Shown here: piece after piece, positions 1-13,295 of the stretch
Layout of the letters: every line of letters starts with the position of its first letter
Position numbering within the stretch: position 1 is the first letter of the stretch
Assembly: GCA_030272585.1 (NCBI GenBank)
Contig: BSYQ01000003.1
Coordinates: 5,146,001-5,210,000 of the forward strand
Origin: Bryopsis sp. KO-2023
Taxonomy: Eukaryota > Chlorophyta > Ulvophyceae > Bryopsidales > Bryopsidaceae
Reading direction: 5' to 3'
Length of the DNA stretch: 64,000 nucleotides
Program-made: the position numbers and the translations under genes
Notes under the pieces: generated by a model
The model's input: only the letters and a program-made list of their open reading frames with translations
What the model was told of the DNA's origin: nothing
The model's database searches: none

Positions 1-3000
1 ACAGCCGACTTACTTGAGGAAACGCACCACCCTCCTTATTTTCCGTGAAGCTACTGGCTGTGTCCATTTTCTCATCGACCTCCTTTTCCTGAAAACATAA
101 AATAAACCAAAATCTTTGCCAGATTCACCAAATTTCCTCCAACCAAAAAACACCTTCCCTCGTATTTTCTATCTTTTCATATGGAAACATCCCAGTATAC
201 CCTAATGAGTGTGTACAAATCAAAAATTTTCACCTTTTGCATTCCCTCGATAGTTCCCATAGAAATCTGCCTGGTACCAGCTCCTTGACCTCCAGCCATC
301 TCCTTCTTGGTCTGTTCCAGCAACTCGTAGTCATCTTTGATTGTGTCCCTCTCTTGTTTCACCCTCTCAAGCTCCTCTTTAATATTAACTGCCCGATCCT
401 TGGCCACCCTTTGCTCTTCCTGTGCTTGATGCAACTCCCCCCTCAGCTTTTCCCTCTCTTCATTCCACTCTCTCGCACCATTCCTAAGTTTCTCAGCCTC
501 TTCTGCCGTTTTGCTCAGCTCCTGTTTGAGCTTTTGCATCTCAACATCCTTTTGTTTCCCCTCTTCGTTGACCACTTGCAGTTTATTGCCTAAGAAATTG
601 GCTTGCATCTTGTACTGCTGGGCCTCCGCCAGCTTTCGCTCCAATTCTGCCTTTTGCTTATTTAAAGTCCCCCTGTGCGATATCAATTTCTGATTTTCTT
701 CCCTCAAGCTATTGACTTCCTTCTCTATTTTGGTCTGGTTAGCTTCGTTTTCTTTGACGACCTGCGAAGCCCTTTCATACCCAACACCCAGTGCCTCTTT
801 CTCTTTCTTCTCCAAATCCCTTTCTTTTTGAAGGGTGTTTTTCTCCCCTTGGACAACAGCAAGCAGTCTAGCCTGCTCCGTGGCTTTTCTCAGCTCCGAA
901 TCCAGTCTCCCTAACTTTTGTTTCAAATCGTTTTTGTCGGCCTTGGTCTTCTCCAATTCTTGTTGTAATTGTTTCACATCCGAGCGAGAACTCTCCAGAT
1001 CCCCATCCGAGGAACGCTTGGAATCAGCAAGTCTGCTTTCCAAAAGTGCAATTTCAGCACGAGCTTTCTCAAGGTCCGCAGTCAAAATTTTCCCCTGCAA
1101 AACCCCCCAAAATGTGGTTTCAAAAATCAACAAAATGGTAAGCTCAGCATCAAAAAGTCAAAGCAGGCTTTTTTTCTTATTTACCTCTTCTTCCCTCTCC
1201 TCTACAGGATCCAAAGATCTCCTGCCATGAAAACCTGGCAGGCCCCGGGTTCGAACCTCGCCTCCCTCATCATTTTCGTTGTGCTCGGCAACCCTCCTGA
1301 TTTCTTTTTTTGCTTCGTCCAGCTGCGCCAGCAGCAACCGGTTAGAGTCCTTCTTCCCACGCACCTCTCCCTCGAGGTATTGATTGCCCACCAACGCCGC
1401 TTCCAGTTCAGCCTTCATTTTCTGATTGTCGAATTCCAGCACCCGCAGCTTGCCGATGTTCTCGATATTCCTCGATTTCAGCTTTTCGAATTCATCTTTC
1501 ATTTTTTTCACTTCTCGGTCTTCTATGGACCTGCACAATACTCCGACATTTCAAATCCACACAACCCTTTTCTCAAATCAAAAGGTGGTAGCCCAGCTGG
1601 ACCCACCTCACAAAAAATATATATTCCCTTTCAAATCCCCCCATTCCACAGAAGATATATTTTTTGTTTTCTATTTTTATTTTCTATTTTGTGTTAGAAG
1701 AAATTCCAAAACTTTCTAGACACTGGGTCAGCTAAACACTGCTCCCCCATTTCATTTTTTTTTTTTGCACACCCAAAACCCACCTCTCCGACACTCCATG
1801 CCACATCCTCGACATTTCTCTGGACATATCATCCCCAGTCAGTCTCTCAGCCTGGGTCTGGGTTCCTCTCGAAGCAACGACGATATCATGCACAGCCTCG
1901 CTCCCACCCCTCTCTTTCACAACCATCACGACCTCCACATACTCGTCTTCCGATGGCGCATTCATCGAATTCGGATATTGCTTGCAGGCACCAAATCTGG
2001 GTCTACCTGCTGGGGGACTCGCTCTGGATTGCAACGAGGAGCCTTGCCACAGCGACCCCATTTTACTCATCAATTCATTTGGATCCCCATGCTCCTCTTC
2101 TTCCCCTTCTTCATCCAAGTCTGTGGCAGCCTCGGGCTCAGGCGGCTTTCCAACCCATCTTTCAGGGTCATCCCCTCCATCCTCATCGCCACCACCTGCG
2201 GACCTGCTACCTGTGCCATTTCCATTTCCTGATGGACTGTAGCTACCTCCTGGTCTGCTGTCAGACCCACCTGCTTCATCTTGACCTCCCCCGGAACCAC
2301 TCCTGTTTCCTTCTTCGTCTTCATTATCCTCTGACCCCTTTCTTGCCTGAATAAACCAAATTGGATCAACAATCCAGAAAAGTGAAAAAATACTAGAAAA
2401 CAAAAAAAAAGCGTAGAGGTGCCAGAAACTTTCGAACAGCCAAAAAATGTTGCTGATTGACTCGCATTTCCAAAAAAAGTAAGACAAAAAGAGTTGCCCC
2501 CCCAAACCCTGGACAAAACACGTTTCAAATCAATCCTTGGTAAAACTTATGTATCTCATCACCGACCTTGGCTATCATTTTCATGATATCAGGAGGCAGC
2601 TCCCTCTGCTGAACGTGTTGAGGTACGAATTTCGCAGCCTCGTCGCTTCTCTGTGCCACCGCATCTACAGCCATCATCAACATCTTGTTTTCGTTCCTGA
2701 GCTCCACACATTTTCCTTTCGTGGATTCCAGGTCGCCTTTCAATTTCTCTTTGGCATCCCGCAGCCTTTCGATTTGGTCCTGCAGGGCTACATTTTGGGT
2801 GGCAAGGAAACCGCTGCCCGGTGACCCAGATTGAAACATCTTATCAAACTCATGGACTTTCTTGGTTGCTAGGTTGAGTTGGGAAGCGAGCTCCCTGTTC
2901 TCGGCATTTTTGTTGTGATTTGCTTCCTTCAGATCAGCCAGCTCCCTCAGCAAAGAGTCTTTCGCCACCTGATAAAAACACAATGCCAAATTTAATTTAA

Positions 3001-6000
3001 TTTCAAGGAAAAACATAATTTTCGAGCTAAACCAAACAACTTGAAAAAAAAAAAGATACTTTCACAATCGAACCCAGAAACTGAGTGCAAGCAGACAAAA
3101 TTCCCCTTCCTTTTCCCCCCACAACTTTTTACGAAAAACTGACACTCAATCTCTACATATTTTTATTTTTTTTACCGATTTTAAGTCCTCTTGAGCGGCC
3201 TCAATTTCGCTGTCCATATTATACACGGCATCCTCTAGCTCCTTGACACGCTCCTTAGCCTCACTCAGCTGCTCCTTCACAATCTGGTTGCTCTTCTCAG
3301 CATTCAAGAGCTCGCCCTTCAAAAATCCTGCCTCCATTTTCAAACCTCGGGCATCCTCCGTGGGGCCTTCGGTGGGGCTTGCAGATGTGGGCCCCCCCAT
3401 TTCCTTGTATATAATGATTGGATCTGGCTTTTGCAGCTTTTCCAGCCTGCCTTTTTCTTGACCCAATGAATATACCATACCCTTCAAATCCCTGTTCTCT
3501 TTCACCATTGCTTCCACCACTGAAACGACATCCGTCTCAGGAGCTCCATGCACATTTTCCCCCAGTTCTAAGACCTCCTCCTCGAACAACGGCTCAAGGC
3601 CAGCAGACGAACCCTCTTTCTGACTGCTGGCACCGCTGCTCCTTCCGCTGTTTCTGGAGGGACGGCCAATCGCAGCCTTGACTTTATCAAGAGTGCGTCT
3701 TTCATCGTCGAGCTGGTCGATGAGGCCATCGTTGGCAGCAGCCAAGTCTTTGGAGTCGGCTTCAGCCTCTAGCACCTAATATATAACAAACGGAATTTTG
3801 TCTTCAATCCACCCAAACCTAGATGAACCCACTCATCAAATTTTTATTGTTCGAGCATTATCATTCCGAAACATTTTTTTCGACAGAGATTTTTGCCCTT
3901 GCTTCTTGTTTTTTTTTTTTTTTTTGGGGGGGGGGGGGGTGAGGAGGGAGGGGGTTCCAATTCATTGCATACGTACCTTTCTGGCCAAATTTTCTGCACT
4001 GCTGTTCAAATAGCTGTATTCCTCCCACAGTGCCTCCAACTGGAACTCAACATCGACCTTCTCTTCCACAGCCAAATCCAATTGTTCAGTTACCACCTCA
4101 ACTTCCTTTTCCATAGCCAGAAGCTTCACAGCCAATCTGCAAATGCAACACAAGCGTCCCATTTTCATACCCCTAAAAACGCTGTGCTGCTCCTTTTTCA
4201 AAGAACACGTCATTTTCAAAATCCACAACCTCCATTGCTTCTTAAACTCTTTTTTAACTCTCCAGAACCCACTCTACCACTCATATGACTAATGTTTTTT
4301 TTTCATATTCCAGGCAAAACATCTGGAGAACGACGTTTCGTTCAGAGCACCGACCACCCACCTGTCATTCTCCCCCGTGATTCTCTCGATTTCTCTGCCA
4401 GCCTCCTCCATATCTTTTGCATGCTCCTCCCTCCCTTCTTCCAAAACCCCCACCTGCTCAGTCATCCCCATCAACTTCCTCTCCAGCTCATCCACAGCAT
4501 GGAACGCCTTGTCGTTCTCCTCTCTCAGCCTCCTCAAATCCCCTTGTCCAATTTTCCGATCCTTTTCCAATATCATCTTTTCCCCCTCCAGCTCCCTGAG
4601 CCTCTCTTCACTCTGCACCCTCCTTTTCACCGCCATATCCCTCTCTTTCCGCCTGTCTTCCACGTCTTGGTGGATCACCAGCACATCGCCCCTCAGGCTG
4701 CGAGAAGCCGTGATCACAAGGTCGTTCAGCTCCTCGCATTTCCCGCTCTTCTCATCCAACTCTTTTTTCATTTTTTCGGACGAGATCCCCAGGTCTTCCA
4801 GCCGTTTGACAGCAGCATTCTTTTCTCCCACCTGCATTCCAGAAAATACAGCAAAAATCTAGACGATCAGAGGCGAAAAAATCACCCCAGAAAGCTTTGC
4901 CATAGGGCATTTTCCTTCGCACAGAGAGATAGTCTACAAAGAAACCTAAAGTTTGGTTATGCACCCAATGCAGTGCGTGAACGAACAGGACACTTGCCTC
5001 TCTTGCCAAATTCTCTTCCAACCCTCGAATTTTGTCCTGCATGGTGTTGATCTCTTTTTTGTGTGTCCGCTTAGCACCGTCCAGCTCTCTGTCCAACTTC
5101 TTCACCAGTGCCCTGGCCTTGTCCCCATCTTGAATTGCCGTTGCTAATTGTGCACCCATATCCCATGCAGCTTGTTTCGCCCTACTGAACTCTGCACCGT
5201 CAAAATCATATCAATTAAAAGCTATTGGAAAATGATCAAATCAGAGCATCAAGTTTTTCCATCCAAAGCAAAGGAGGTCAAATCTAGACAGCCTGCATAC
5301 CTTCTTGGTCCTTCTTGATGCATTCTGTAACAGGAGCGAGCTTTTCCTGTATCCCTGCAATGCCCCGAACTCCACTGATGAAGCTGCTCTCTATTTCTGA
5401 TCGAACCTCACGGACATCCCTTCTGACGTCAGCCAAAGCCTCCCCAGGAACACCATCCCTCCTGACATCCCAAGCCTCGTTTCTTGGGCTCAATTCGGCT
5501 CCACACATAACTTCCTTCTCATACATCACCACATCTGAATTCTGCGTCATTTCCAGGCCCCTCAACATATCCTCTGTGCCGCGCAGCTTCTCCACCACAT
5601 CCTTTTTGACCCTGTCTGATGCTTTCAAATGTTTGACCAAAGCATCCAGGCTCTGCACAATGCTATCCACCTCACCCTTAATATCCTCAGAGGCTTTCAG
5701 TGAGGGTATTGGCCTGACTGGTGGTGCGGGCTCAGGGGTAACTGGACTTGCACTCGACCTGGGGGTGTCAGAGAAAGGGCCCCCCCTTGGAGTCACAACA
5801 GACAGTATGGGGGAGCCAGGATCGAACATTCCTTCCCCGTCTCCACCCTCATACTCCTCCTTCGCCGATAATGCCTTGAACGATTCTCTCAACCCAGCAA
5901 ACTGGTTCTCGGAAAAGCGTAACTTCGTATCCACATCCAGCTTCTCCTCCTTCAGCTTCTCCATGGCGATCTCAGCATCCCCCAGGCTGACTTGCAGCCC

Positions 6001-6788
6001 TGCACATTTATCGTTCATGTATCTGAGAGCCTCGGCACTTTCATCAGCTTCAGCTGTGGCATTTTTGTACAGCTCCTTATAATCCATTGCTTGTTGTATC
6101 GCGGCCTCCAGCTTTTCTGCCTTGAAAGCTGCTTCCTTGTTTGCACACTGCAGTTCGGACTCCACCAGCGTTACTCTCTCCAGAGCCTTAGCTTCCCTAT
6201 CCAGCACTGCAGCGTCTCCGCCCTTCAGTTTCTCCACCTCCATCGTTAACTGTGTCACTTTGTCTTTCAGAGCTTCCCTCTCTATTCTGCAGTTCCTGAG
6301 TCGAGACTTGAGTTCGACAACCTGTGACAGCCATCGACACAAAAAAACCTTGCTTCCCATACAAAAGGTCATGCAGCTGGTTAAAAAAACAACACTAACC
6401 CAGCGAAAAAAAAAAGCAGCACGTCGAAATTCGATCTTTTCCAGAAAATTGCTTCAAAATACAGCGAAGAAAGAATGTCACAGCAGTCTTGCTCTACTGG
6501 CTGGCTAAAGACTTGCAAGCAAGTAAAGAGAAAATTCAAAGTTTTTTTTTCTCTATCTAAAAATGATGGAAAAACCTTTTCTTGCAGATAGCTCGGGTCT
6601 CCAGGAACTCGAGCGGCATCAGATTTCCGCTTGGAGACCTGGGCCAATTTCTTCTTCAGTTCCAAAATCTGATCCGCCAACTCCACATTGAATTCTTTCC
6701 ATTTGTTGATCGAAACATCCGATGCCGGACTCGAAACGAGCCCCCCCTCCTCCATTCTTTCGCTTCTTGGGGTTCTCTGCAACCACAT
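1..6788 (-). CDS. Long coiled-coil protein (gene B), 3' end outside the window
   Basis: No family recognised. Predicted exons in gene order: 6788-6576, 6321-5301, 5191-4998, 4831-4362, 4136-3977, 3775-3176, 2968-2567, 2346-1784, 1530-1185, 1094-234 and 88-14. Phases agree at every junction and give 1,635 codons with no stop; the last donor (GTAAGT) lies at 13-8, so the protein continues off the window. Almost the whole product is heptad-like, rich in Glu, Lys, Leu and Gln, and interrupted by Ser/Pro/Gly-rich linkers (about 5700-5830, 3330-3660) and an acidic Gly/Ser-rich segment (2100-2346). No transmembrane segment or catalytic motif was seen, so a structural or scaffold role is likely but inferred. 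The start chosen is the Met at 6788, before RTPRSER; a TTGCAG just inside it could instead be an acceptor from an upstream exon. Intron 3 appears to use a GC donor (position 4997). The junction after 2567 uses a weak GTCGGT donor; reading on instead would end the protein at 2525. Confidence 0.72.
3909..3939. repeat. T17-G14 homopolymer block inside an intron of gene B
   Basis: On the plus strand 17 T residues (3909-3925) are followed directly by 14 G residues (3926-3939). The block lies in the gene B intron 3776-3976. It is simple sequence; the lengths may contain sequencing error. Confidence 0.9.
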
Positions 6789-8411
6789 TTCTTTTTAAAA
6801 CGATAAAAGTGCAACTGGTGGGTGTGCACTGCACTGGGATGCACAAAGATGTATAGCTAGATTGATTCCATCTGTTCTAGAACTACTGGTGGTTCTGATT
6901 GTCACCGAGCAGTGTAACCCATTTTTCGAAGACCTCCGGAAATTCGATTTTTTGGGGCAGGCTTGAAAAAGAAGAAATTTAGGGTTCGTGGTTGGGACAT
7001 TTCAAGAATTGCTCCCAGTCCATTTATTTCGGTTGCATTCAGAAAGATCTGGTTACAAACAGTCCATGGAACATTCTGGAGGAAACGATCGGAAAAGAAA
7101 TGTCGCTGCAAGGAGATATCTCAGGATCTGAAATCGAAACTGGCGGCCGACTCTTTGGGACGATTCTACGGAACGCTTAGTCACACTCAGCGAAAAACTG
7201 AGCCCACCGCAAGTTTGGATATTTCTCAAAAAGTTGCACCGACAAGTCGATTCCATTAGAACCTTATCGCTGGCTCCTACCACGCAAAAAAACTGATCTG
7301 CTGTGTGAAAAAGGCGAATCTTTTTTTCACAGCAGCCAGCGCTTTGTTGCAGTGCTTTTGCGGGAGGTCGTTTGGAGTTCGCTGAGTTTTCTTGCAGACG
7401 CTGCTAAGGCTGGACGCGAGTGAACAGCATCAAACGTATTTTCAAGTCTATTTCAGTGCGCCGAGAAAAATCTTGCATGCTAGCGCAGCCGATCTAGAAT
7501 CCAGGAGGCAAAAAAAGCCTTCCCGCTGTGCACGAACAGGCGAACAGTATACCTGGTGTCCTGCAGCCCCGTTTCGATCGGCTCGTGTACTGCCTCTTCA
7601 AATGTGTTCAAAACTTAAAAAAAAACGTGCTTAGAGTTTGTTGTAGAAACAAAGCTTCGTGTTCGTGTGAGTGAAGCGAAGCGATTGTTGGCCCTGGTTT
7701 TGGACCCTTTCTGTAAGCGTTGGAGCCGAAGGACGGGTCGCACCACAAGAAAACAGAGCCGCCTAGTCCCATCAGCCGTCCAGTCGCATCTGTGTTCACC
7801 ACGGCGGCTGTTGGGTTGATTTGGTGCTTGCCCACTGGGTATGGATGGTGTGTACGATAATCCTGGGACATGATTCGTTTTGCCGTTCAAGAGAGGCCAA
7901 GCCCTCCTCTCTGGGCGTATCGCTGTGCTGTGTGAGAACAAGCGACTTTGTGTGGGCACAGCTTTCAAGCTGTTTGGAGCGATCAATAACCGACTGCTAT
8001 AGCTTCGATCTGGGCGGATGCTACACCAGGAGTATCAATCAGCAATAGCACACAAGCGTAGAACTCGTTCAAACCGTGTTGCACACTATTGCACGAAGCT
8101 CTTACAGAAACCTGCGTCACAGTAGACAATACCCCCCAACAGAGGACCCCTCTCCACACTTCACGTTCTTCAAACTCCTGGAATTCTTACAAAGACCAAA
8201 CATAAAACAAACTGCCACAATTAAAACTTCGTCAAATGCCACACTCTCCTTCAAAACAAATCTGAGTACGCCAAGTCTTCCAGTTGTGGGACGGGTTGGT
8301 CTCTGCGTTCCACTGGGGTGTCAAAATCAACCATTCCTGCAACAACACACAATACCAGACTTCGGTGAGAATGGGCTGTTGAGAGTCAGGGATGGTTGTT
8401 TGAACGCTCTC
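6789..8411. other. Intergenic region between gene A (3' end) and gene B (5' end)
   Basis: This 1.6-kb stretch separates two minus-strand genes and should hold the gene B promoter and 5' UTR and the gene A 3' UTR. It contains open frames of up to about 120 codons on both strands (for example around 7615-7986), but they lack coiled-coil content, splice-consistent continuation or any recognisable domain. I call no gene here. Confidence 0.6.
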
Positions 8412-11400
8412 TCAGCAAAAGTCGAACAAATTCAGCTCAGTTTGTTTGTTTGAGGTGGAGCAGGGCAAGCGAAAGGCGCCAAGGTAAGTAGCGAAAACAC
8501 ACACTTTTGCACATGAAGCATACGCACCTCTCGTGCCACGGTTGACTTCTTCCCGCCACTCTTTCACGGCGGTCGAGCCCCCAGTGGAATCTGTAGCTCT
8601 TTCATTCGAGGAGGGTGGGGTTCGTCGCACCGGAGTAACCCCAGGTGTCATCGCACCTGAGCAGTTTAAAGAGGAAAGTTAGGCGGTGTATTTTCAGAGA
8701 AAAGACACAATAAACACAGGACACCCAACAATGTGGCGTTTTCCTCATTGAGCTGCCAAAAGCGAGCACCAGATCGCACCTGTGGTCGTGCTTTTCCATA
8801 GACAAAAAAACGAACCAAGCGAATGGTCACTGTACGCCCTTTCGCCACACGACAGTCGGGAAAAATATTTCTACTATTCTACTGACCTCTAGCCACAGGT
8901 GTCTCCGAGGCCCACCTCTTGCAGGAGCCGTCTTTGCGCCAGTCCATGTCTTCAGCATTCTTGCGCGAATCCAGGTACTTTGTTTCAACAGCGCGACGGG
9001 GCAGGGGATCTTCGTCTTCTTCGGTCACGAATCGTGCAGGAGGCCTGGTGTTCCTTTCCAATCGCAAATTGCGCACCTTCGCTTCCTCCAGTTGAGACCG
9101 CACGGTGGCGATCTGGTCCAGCATGGTCTGCTGCAGCAGAGCCTGTGTAGCAAAGGAAAACACACATCACCCACCGTTCCCAGTGCAAGGAAAACATTCA
9201 ATGGAACTCCTGAACTCTTTAGTAAAGACGCCACCTTCGATCTTGTGAGGTTGTCGTTCGTGTCCTGCAGCTTTTTGTTGTCGTTTTCCATCAGTTTGTG
9301 GTTGGAGCAGCATGTCTTGAGCTGGGTGGACATCTCCTGGAGTTTCATCCTCATATCATCCCTTTCTTGGATCGCCACAGTCAATTCGCGCAACAGGCAC
9401 TCGATTTTATTGCGAAGAGTGCTTTCACCGCTGGCCTTGTCGCCCTTGACGACGTCCAAGCTGGTCTTGAGAGCAGCCATCTAGAGAAACAGCAAAAACC
9501 CCACCCCAATTTACATTGATTTCTTGTTCAATGCCTTCCAGGTCATTCCCACAGCAGCAACACCAGATAGGCTTCCCTCCACAAAACAAAGTCTGACTAT
9601 TTTCTCTGCTTGCGATAAAATTCTGCTCAGGACCTCAATGTAGGTTTCCATGATATGGTCCGAAAACCAGAAGTTACCTCGGAGTTCAAATTGTCGACTC
9701 GAATCCTTTCTTCCCTTGTGACAGTTTGTTGATCGACCAGCTTATCCTGCAAGTCGTGATTTGTCTCCGTCAACCTGTCCACTTGGACATGCAAGTTCCC
9801 AGCCTCCTCCCTGAGCAACTTTTCGTGCTCTCTGTATCGGTCCAGATCATCCTCCAGCTTGCGGGACCTCCTCTTCTCGTCCTGAAGAGAATCCTCCCCA
9901 GATGCACGCGTCTTGTCCAGCAATTCCTAATGATCGAGAGGGTACAAAAAACAGAAGCTTCATCAGCTGCTTTCGATCAATTGAAAGTGTTGCACTTACG
10001 TGGGGACTTAAGCATCGTCAATGCTTGAGAATTCGCTCGATTGATTTCGCACTGTTTTTCTTTCTTTCTGGAAGGAAGGGCTGTCATGTTTTTACCTTTA
10101 GTTCCACAACTTGTCTTGCCAATCTGCTGCATCTGTCTGTCAACTCGCCCTCTCGCTGGTCGCTGGAAGATTTATGTTCAGCCATTTTTGTCGAAGCCTT
10201 CTCCATGGCAACAGACATCTCTGCACGGATGTCTTCCATCTAAAACATTACAAGCAGCAAAGAATCCTCTCATCTTATCGGAAACCACTTTGTTTTTTTT
10301 AATTCCTGTAGCGTACAGGCAAAGTCGATGCAAGGAATGGGAAAAACTCACATCCAATTTGGCACGGCGACGAGTCTGTTCCAGCAGCTTCTCCAAACTT
10401 TCCCTTTCTGAAATCTCTCTTCCCAGCTTGCGATCGAGGTCGTCTCTCTCCACACACAGACCTTCGACTTGCTTGTGCAATCGGCAGATTTCATCCCTGA
10501 CGTCAGCGGCAGCTTTTTCGTACTGCGTACAAGTGTCGGTCACAGCACTCAGCTGGTGTTGAAGATGCAATGCCCGTTCCCCGGTCGTCTCGTTTTCCTG
10601 CAGCAAAATGAAGAAAAGAAAAAAAATCATCCTATGCTGAGTGAGTGGGTTTCGTGGAAGGAGAGAACCCTCCCAAAACATAAGAAATACATATATACAT
10701 ATATATTGCAGCCTATAACAAATTTTCATGAATGGGCTGCCTTTTGGCCGTGTGTAAACTAATTTCAATGTATACACACACATATATATAGTAATGATTT
10801 TGCCACAAGATTGTTGAAATCTGCTCAAAAAATTAAAAATAAAAATTGGATGAAACGGCTGAACAATTTCGCACCGTCTTGAGGCCAGCCGCTGAGGACT
10901 CCGACTGCTGAAGCTGTTCTTCCATTCGACGCAAAGTACCTCGCAGATCAGAGAGTTGCATGGCCAAGCGAACACACTCATCCTCTCCCTAGCACACACA
11001 GGAAAAAAAAATCTACTCATTTCTGTATATGTATATGAATGCTGCTAAACATCAAAGGAGAAAAAAAGTGACAAGTGACAAAAAATGACCCCCAAAAAAT
11101 GGAAAAAGCTGGAAAAAATACCTTGGCAACGGCGAAAAGCAATCGAGAATGGACATCGACCCCTGCGTCGATGGAGAGCTCCTGAGCTTTTATGTCCAGA
11201 GCCCTTTGCAGGTTTCTCACTTCTTCGGTCTTGTGGAATGCAACTTCTTCGCTGGCACGGAGCCGGGCCTCTGACGCCCTCAGATCCTCCTCCAATTCTC
11301 GAACCTACACATTTCCAATTCCACATCTCACCACGGATTCTTTTTTTTGAAAAATGTTGTACTTGAATGGGAACAGCAAAATGCAGAACATCTATAATTT

Positions 11401-13295
11401 GGTTTATTGCATATTTTGGGAAAATATAAAAATAACCTGGAATCAGCCAAATGAGTTGTGAATCTGAGCAGGTTTTTTTTTTCTTGATATTAAAAGTAAA
11501 AACGTTGCCAGAGGTTCTGCATTTCCACCTTGTTTTTGAAGAATCCACATCGAGATTGCAATTCAACAGATGATTTGAGCGTTGAAATTTTGGCTTCCAA
11601 CTTGCGAATGTATGCCTTATCGTTGGCCACATTTGCCTGAGCAGCACAATCACCATAAATTCAAGTTTCACATGCCACCAACAGGAAAAAAAAAATCGAA
11701 ATTTCACTGCAGATCCTTTTTTTTTAAAGTTTAACCTTCACAATGCTGATACACTTTCGAAGAAATTGTCATCAAATTTCACTCGAGCTTCTTCTCAATG
11801 CAAGGAAATCAAGCAGGACAAGGGAACTGGTGCAGATTTTCGGCCCCTGGCATATCATTTCCACTCACTTCCAATCGGCTCTTTTCTGCAGTGAGCCTAT
11901 CAACAGTCCTTCTGGCCAAGTCGAGCTGCTTATCTTTGCTGGAGGCATCGCTTTTGATACCTTTCAACTTATCCCTCAGGTCCCACACTTGATTTTCCGC
12001 ACGGTCATGATGCCGGCTCAATTCCTGTTAAAACATCGAGAGATTTTTGGTTTTTAGATTTTTCGGATGGAGGGGAGTAAAATGCCTTCCCAACAAAAAA
12101 ATGCAAACCCAGGAAAATGCGAATGCTAGTGGGAAGCAGACACTGAAATATTAAATCAAAAAATAAAATCAAAGAAGGGTGAAGGGTAGGGTTGCGTTAC
12201 GCAACCCCAGGACTCACTTTGAAATCTTTTCTGAGACCTGACAGCTCGTTTCTCAGCTTTGCTTGGTTGTGTCGCTCCGACCATTTGGTACCCTACAAAA
12301 CATTGTCCAAAAAATGAAAAAGATAATACAAGCAATAAAAGCGAAACACATATGATGTGGTATGAAGTTTCAAGTCAACAGTGAAATTTTCCATTGGACA
12401 ATTATCTGATGGAAAAATTACACAATATGCATGGATATTCAGGGAAAGTATCTGATGTGCTAGCATCGATAGCCTCAAGGCTGCCAGGTTCACTACTAAT
12501 CAAAAAGTTCTTCCAGAAAAACGAAATTACGGTTCTAAAAAGACCTCTTCATTGAAAAACAGTCCCAAATATTTCCATGCATTCGTTCAGAACTTCTACG
12601 GAGGAAAAAAAAACACCAGACAGCAGTTCTGACACAATCCGTCCAGACTAGGTTTTGCAATCACTAGACCCACGGGTCATCAACACGCTTCTGTAAGTCC
12701 TTTAAGTCAGGTCAATAAAACCGTGCTGCTAATAAAAAGCAACGAGTCAACGCTCGATGTTGAAACAATAAAAAAACGCTCGCAGAGATCTGTCGGGACG
12801 TCGAACTGAAACACCCGGCCGAACGAACGAACGAAAAACGAACCAAAAAAATGGCACGAACCCCCGAAGAGAGCTCAGGCGAAAGAGTCGCACATTATCA
12901 CAGCAGTCGACGGCTTCCGCGACACTGAGGTCGAAACCGAGCGCGCGTGCCTGGCGTTTTCGCGGGAAGCGTACGCCAGACTGTCACATGGTCTCTAGGG
13001 TTTCAGCGCTGAGTCTGGCGAGAACTGGTGACCAATGAGGGCAGCTTCCGCTTCACTGTTCGCACACCCGCGCAACACACCTCCCTCCCAAAATGATAAC
13101 CAAAGGGAAAGAACATACTGTGGTCCGCACCATGAACGGTTGGCAGCCAGCAGCATACTGCTCTTGAGGCTCTTTCGATTTGTACAGCGGGGCAGATATT
13201 CCAGTCACTGCGCGGGCCGGACTCGGCGAACGCGATCGATACAGACAAGTGGTGCACCGACCCTCACAGGTCGCATCTCGGTCAAGTCCTGACAT
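8412..13295 (-). CDS. Coiled-coil protein (gene A), 728 aa
   Basis: No family recognised. Twelve predicted exons: 13295-13131, 12292-12218, 12024-11869, 11636-11529, 11304-11122, 10988-10875, 10597-10352, 10239-10096, 9926-9678, 9480-9235, 9142-8887 and 8656-8412. Phases agree throughout and total 729 codons including the stop. Nearly all internal junctions are phase 0, so exons are whole-codon blocks of heptad-like sequence rich in Glu, Arg, Lys and Leu. The N-terminal exon has a Ser/Arg/Pro stretch (RSRSPSPAR); the C-terminus is Thr/Pro-rich (VRRTPPSSNE). The first exon is the weakest part: it lies 0.84 kb upstream of exon 2 and is joined on phase and ORF evidence alone. The last exon has an alternative donor just before 8535 (GTGCGT); if used, the end would differ. 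A filament, basal-body or scaffold role is possible but nothing in the sequence proves it. Confidence 0.68.

Noticed and set aside
1248-1257. GGTTCGAACC, resembling a tRNA T-loop
   Set aside because: It is a palindrome inside a well-supported coding exon of gene B; no acceptor stem, anticodon arm or D arm can be built around it.
7392-7986. ORFs on both strands between genes A and B
   Set aside because: No domain, no coiled coil, no splice-consistent extension; best explained as promoter or UTR sequence.
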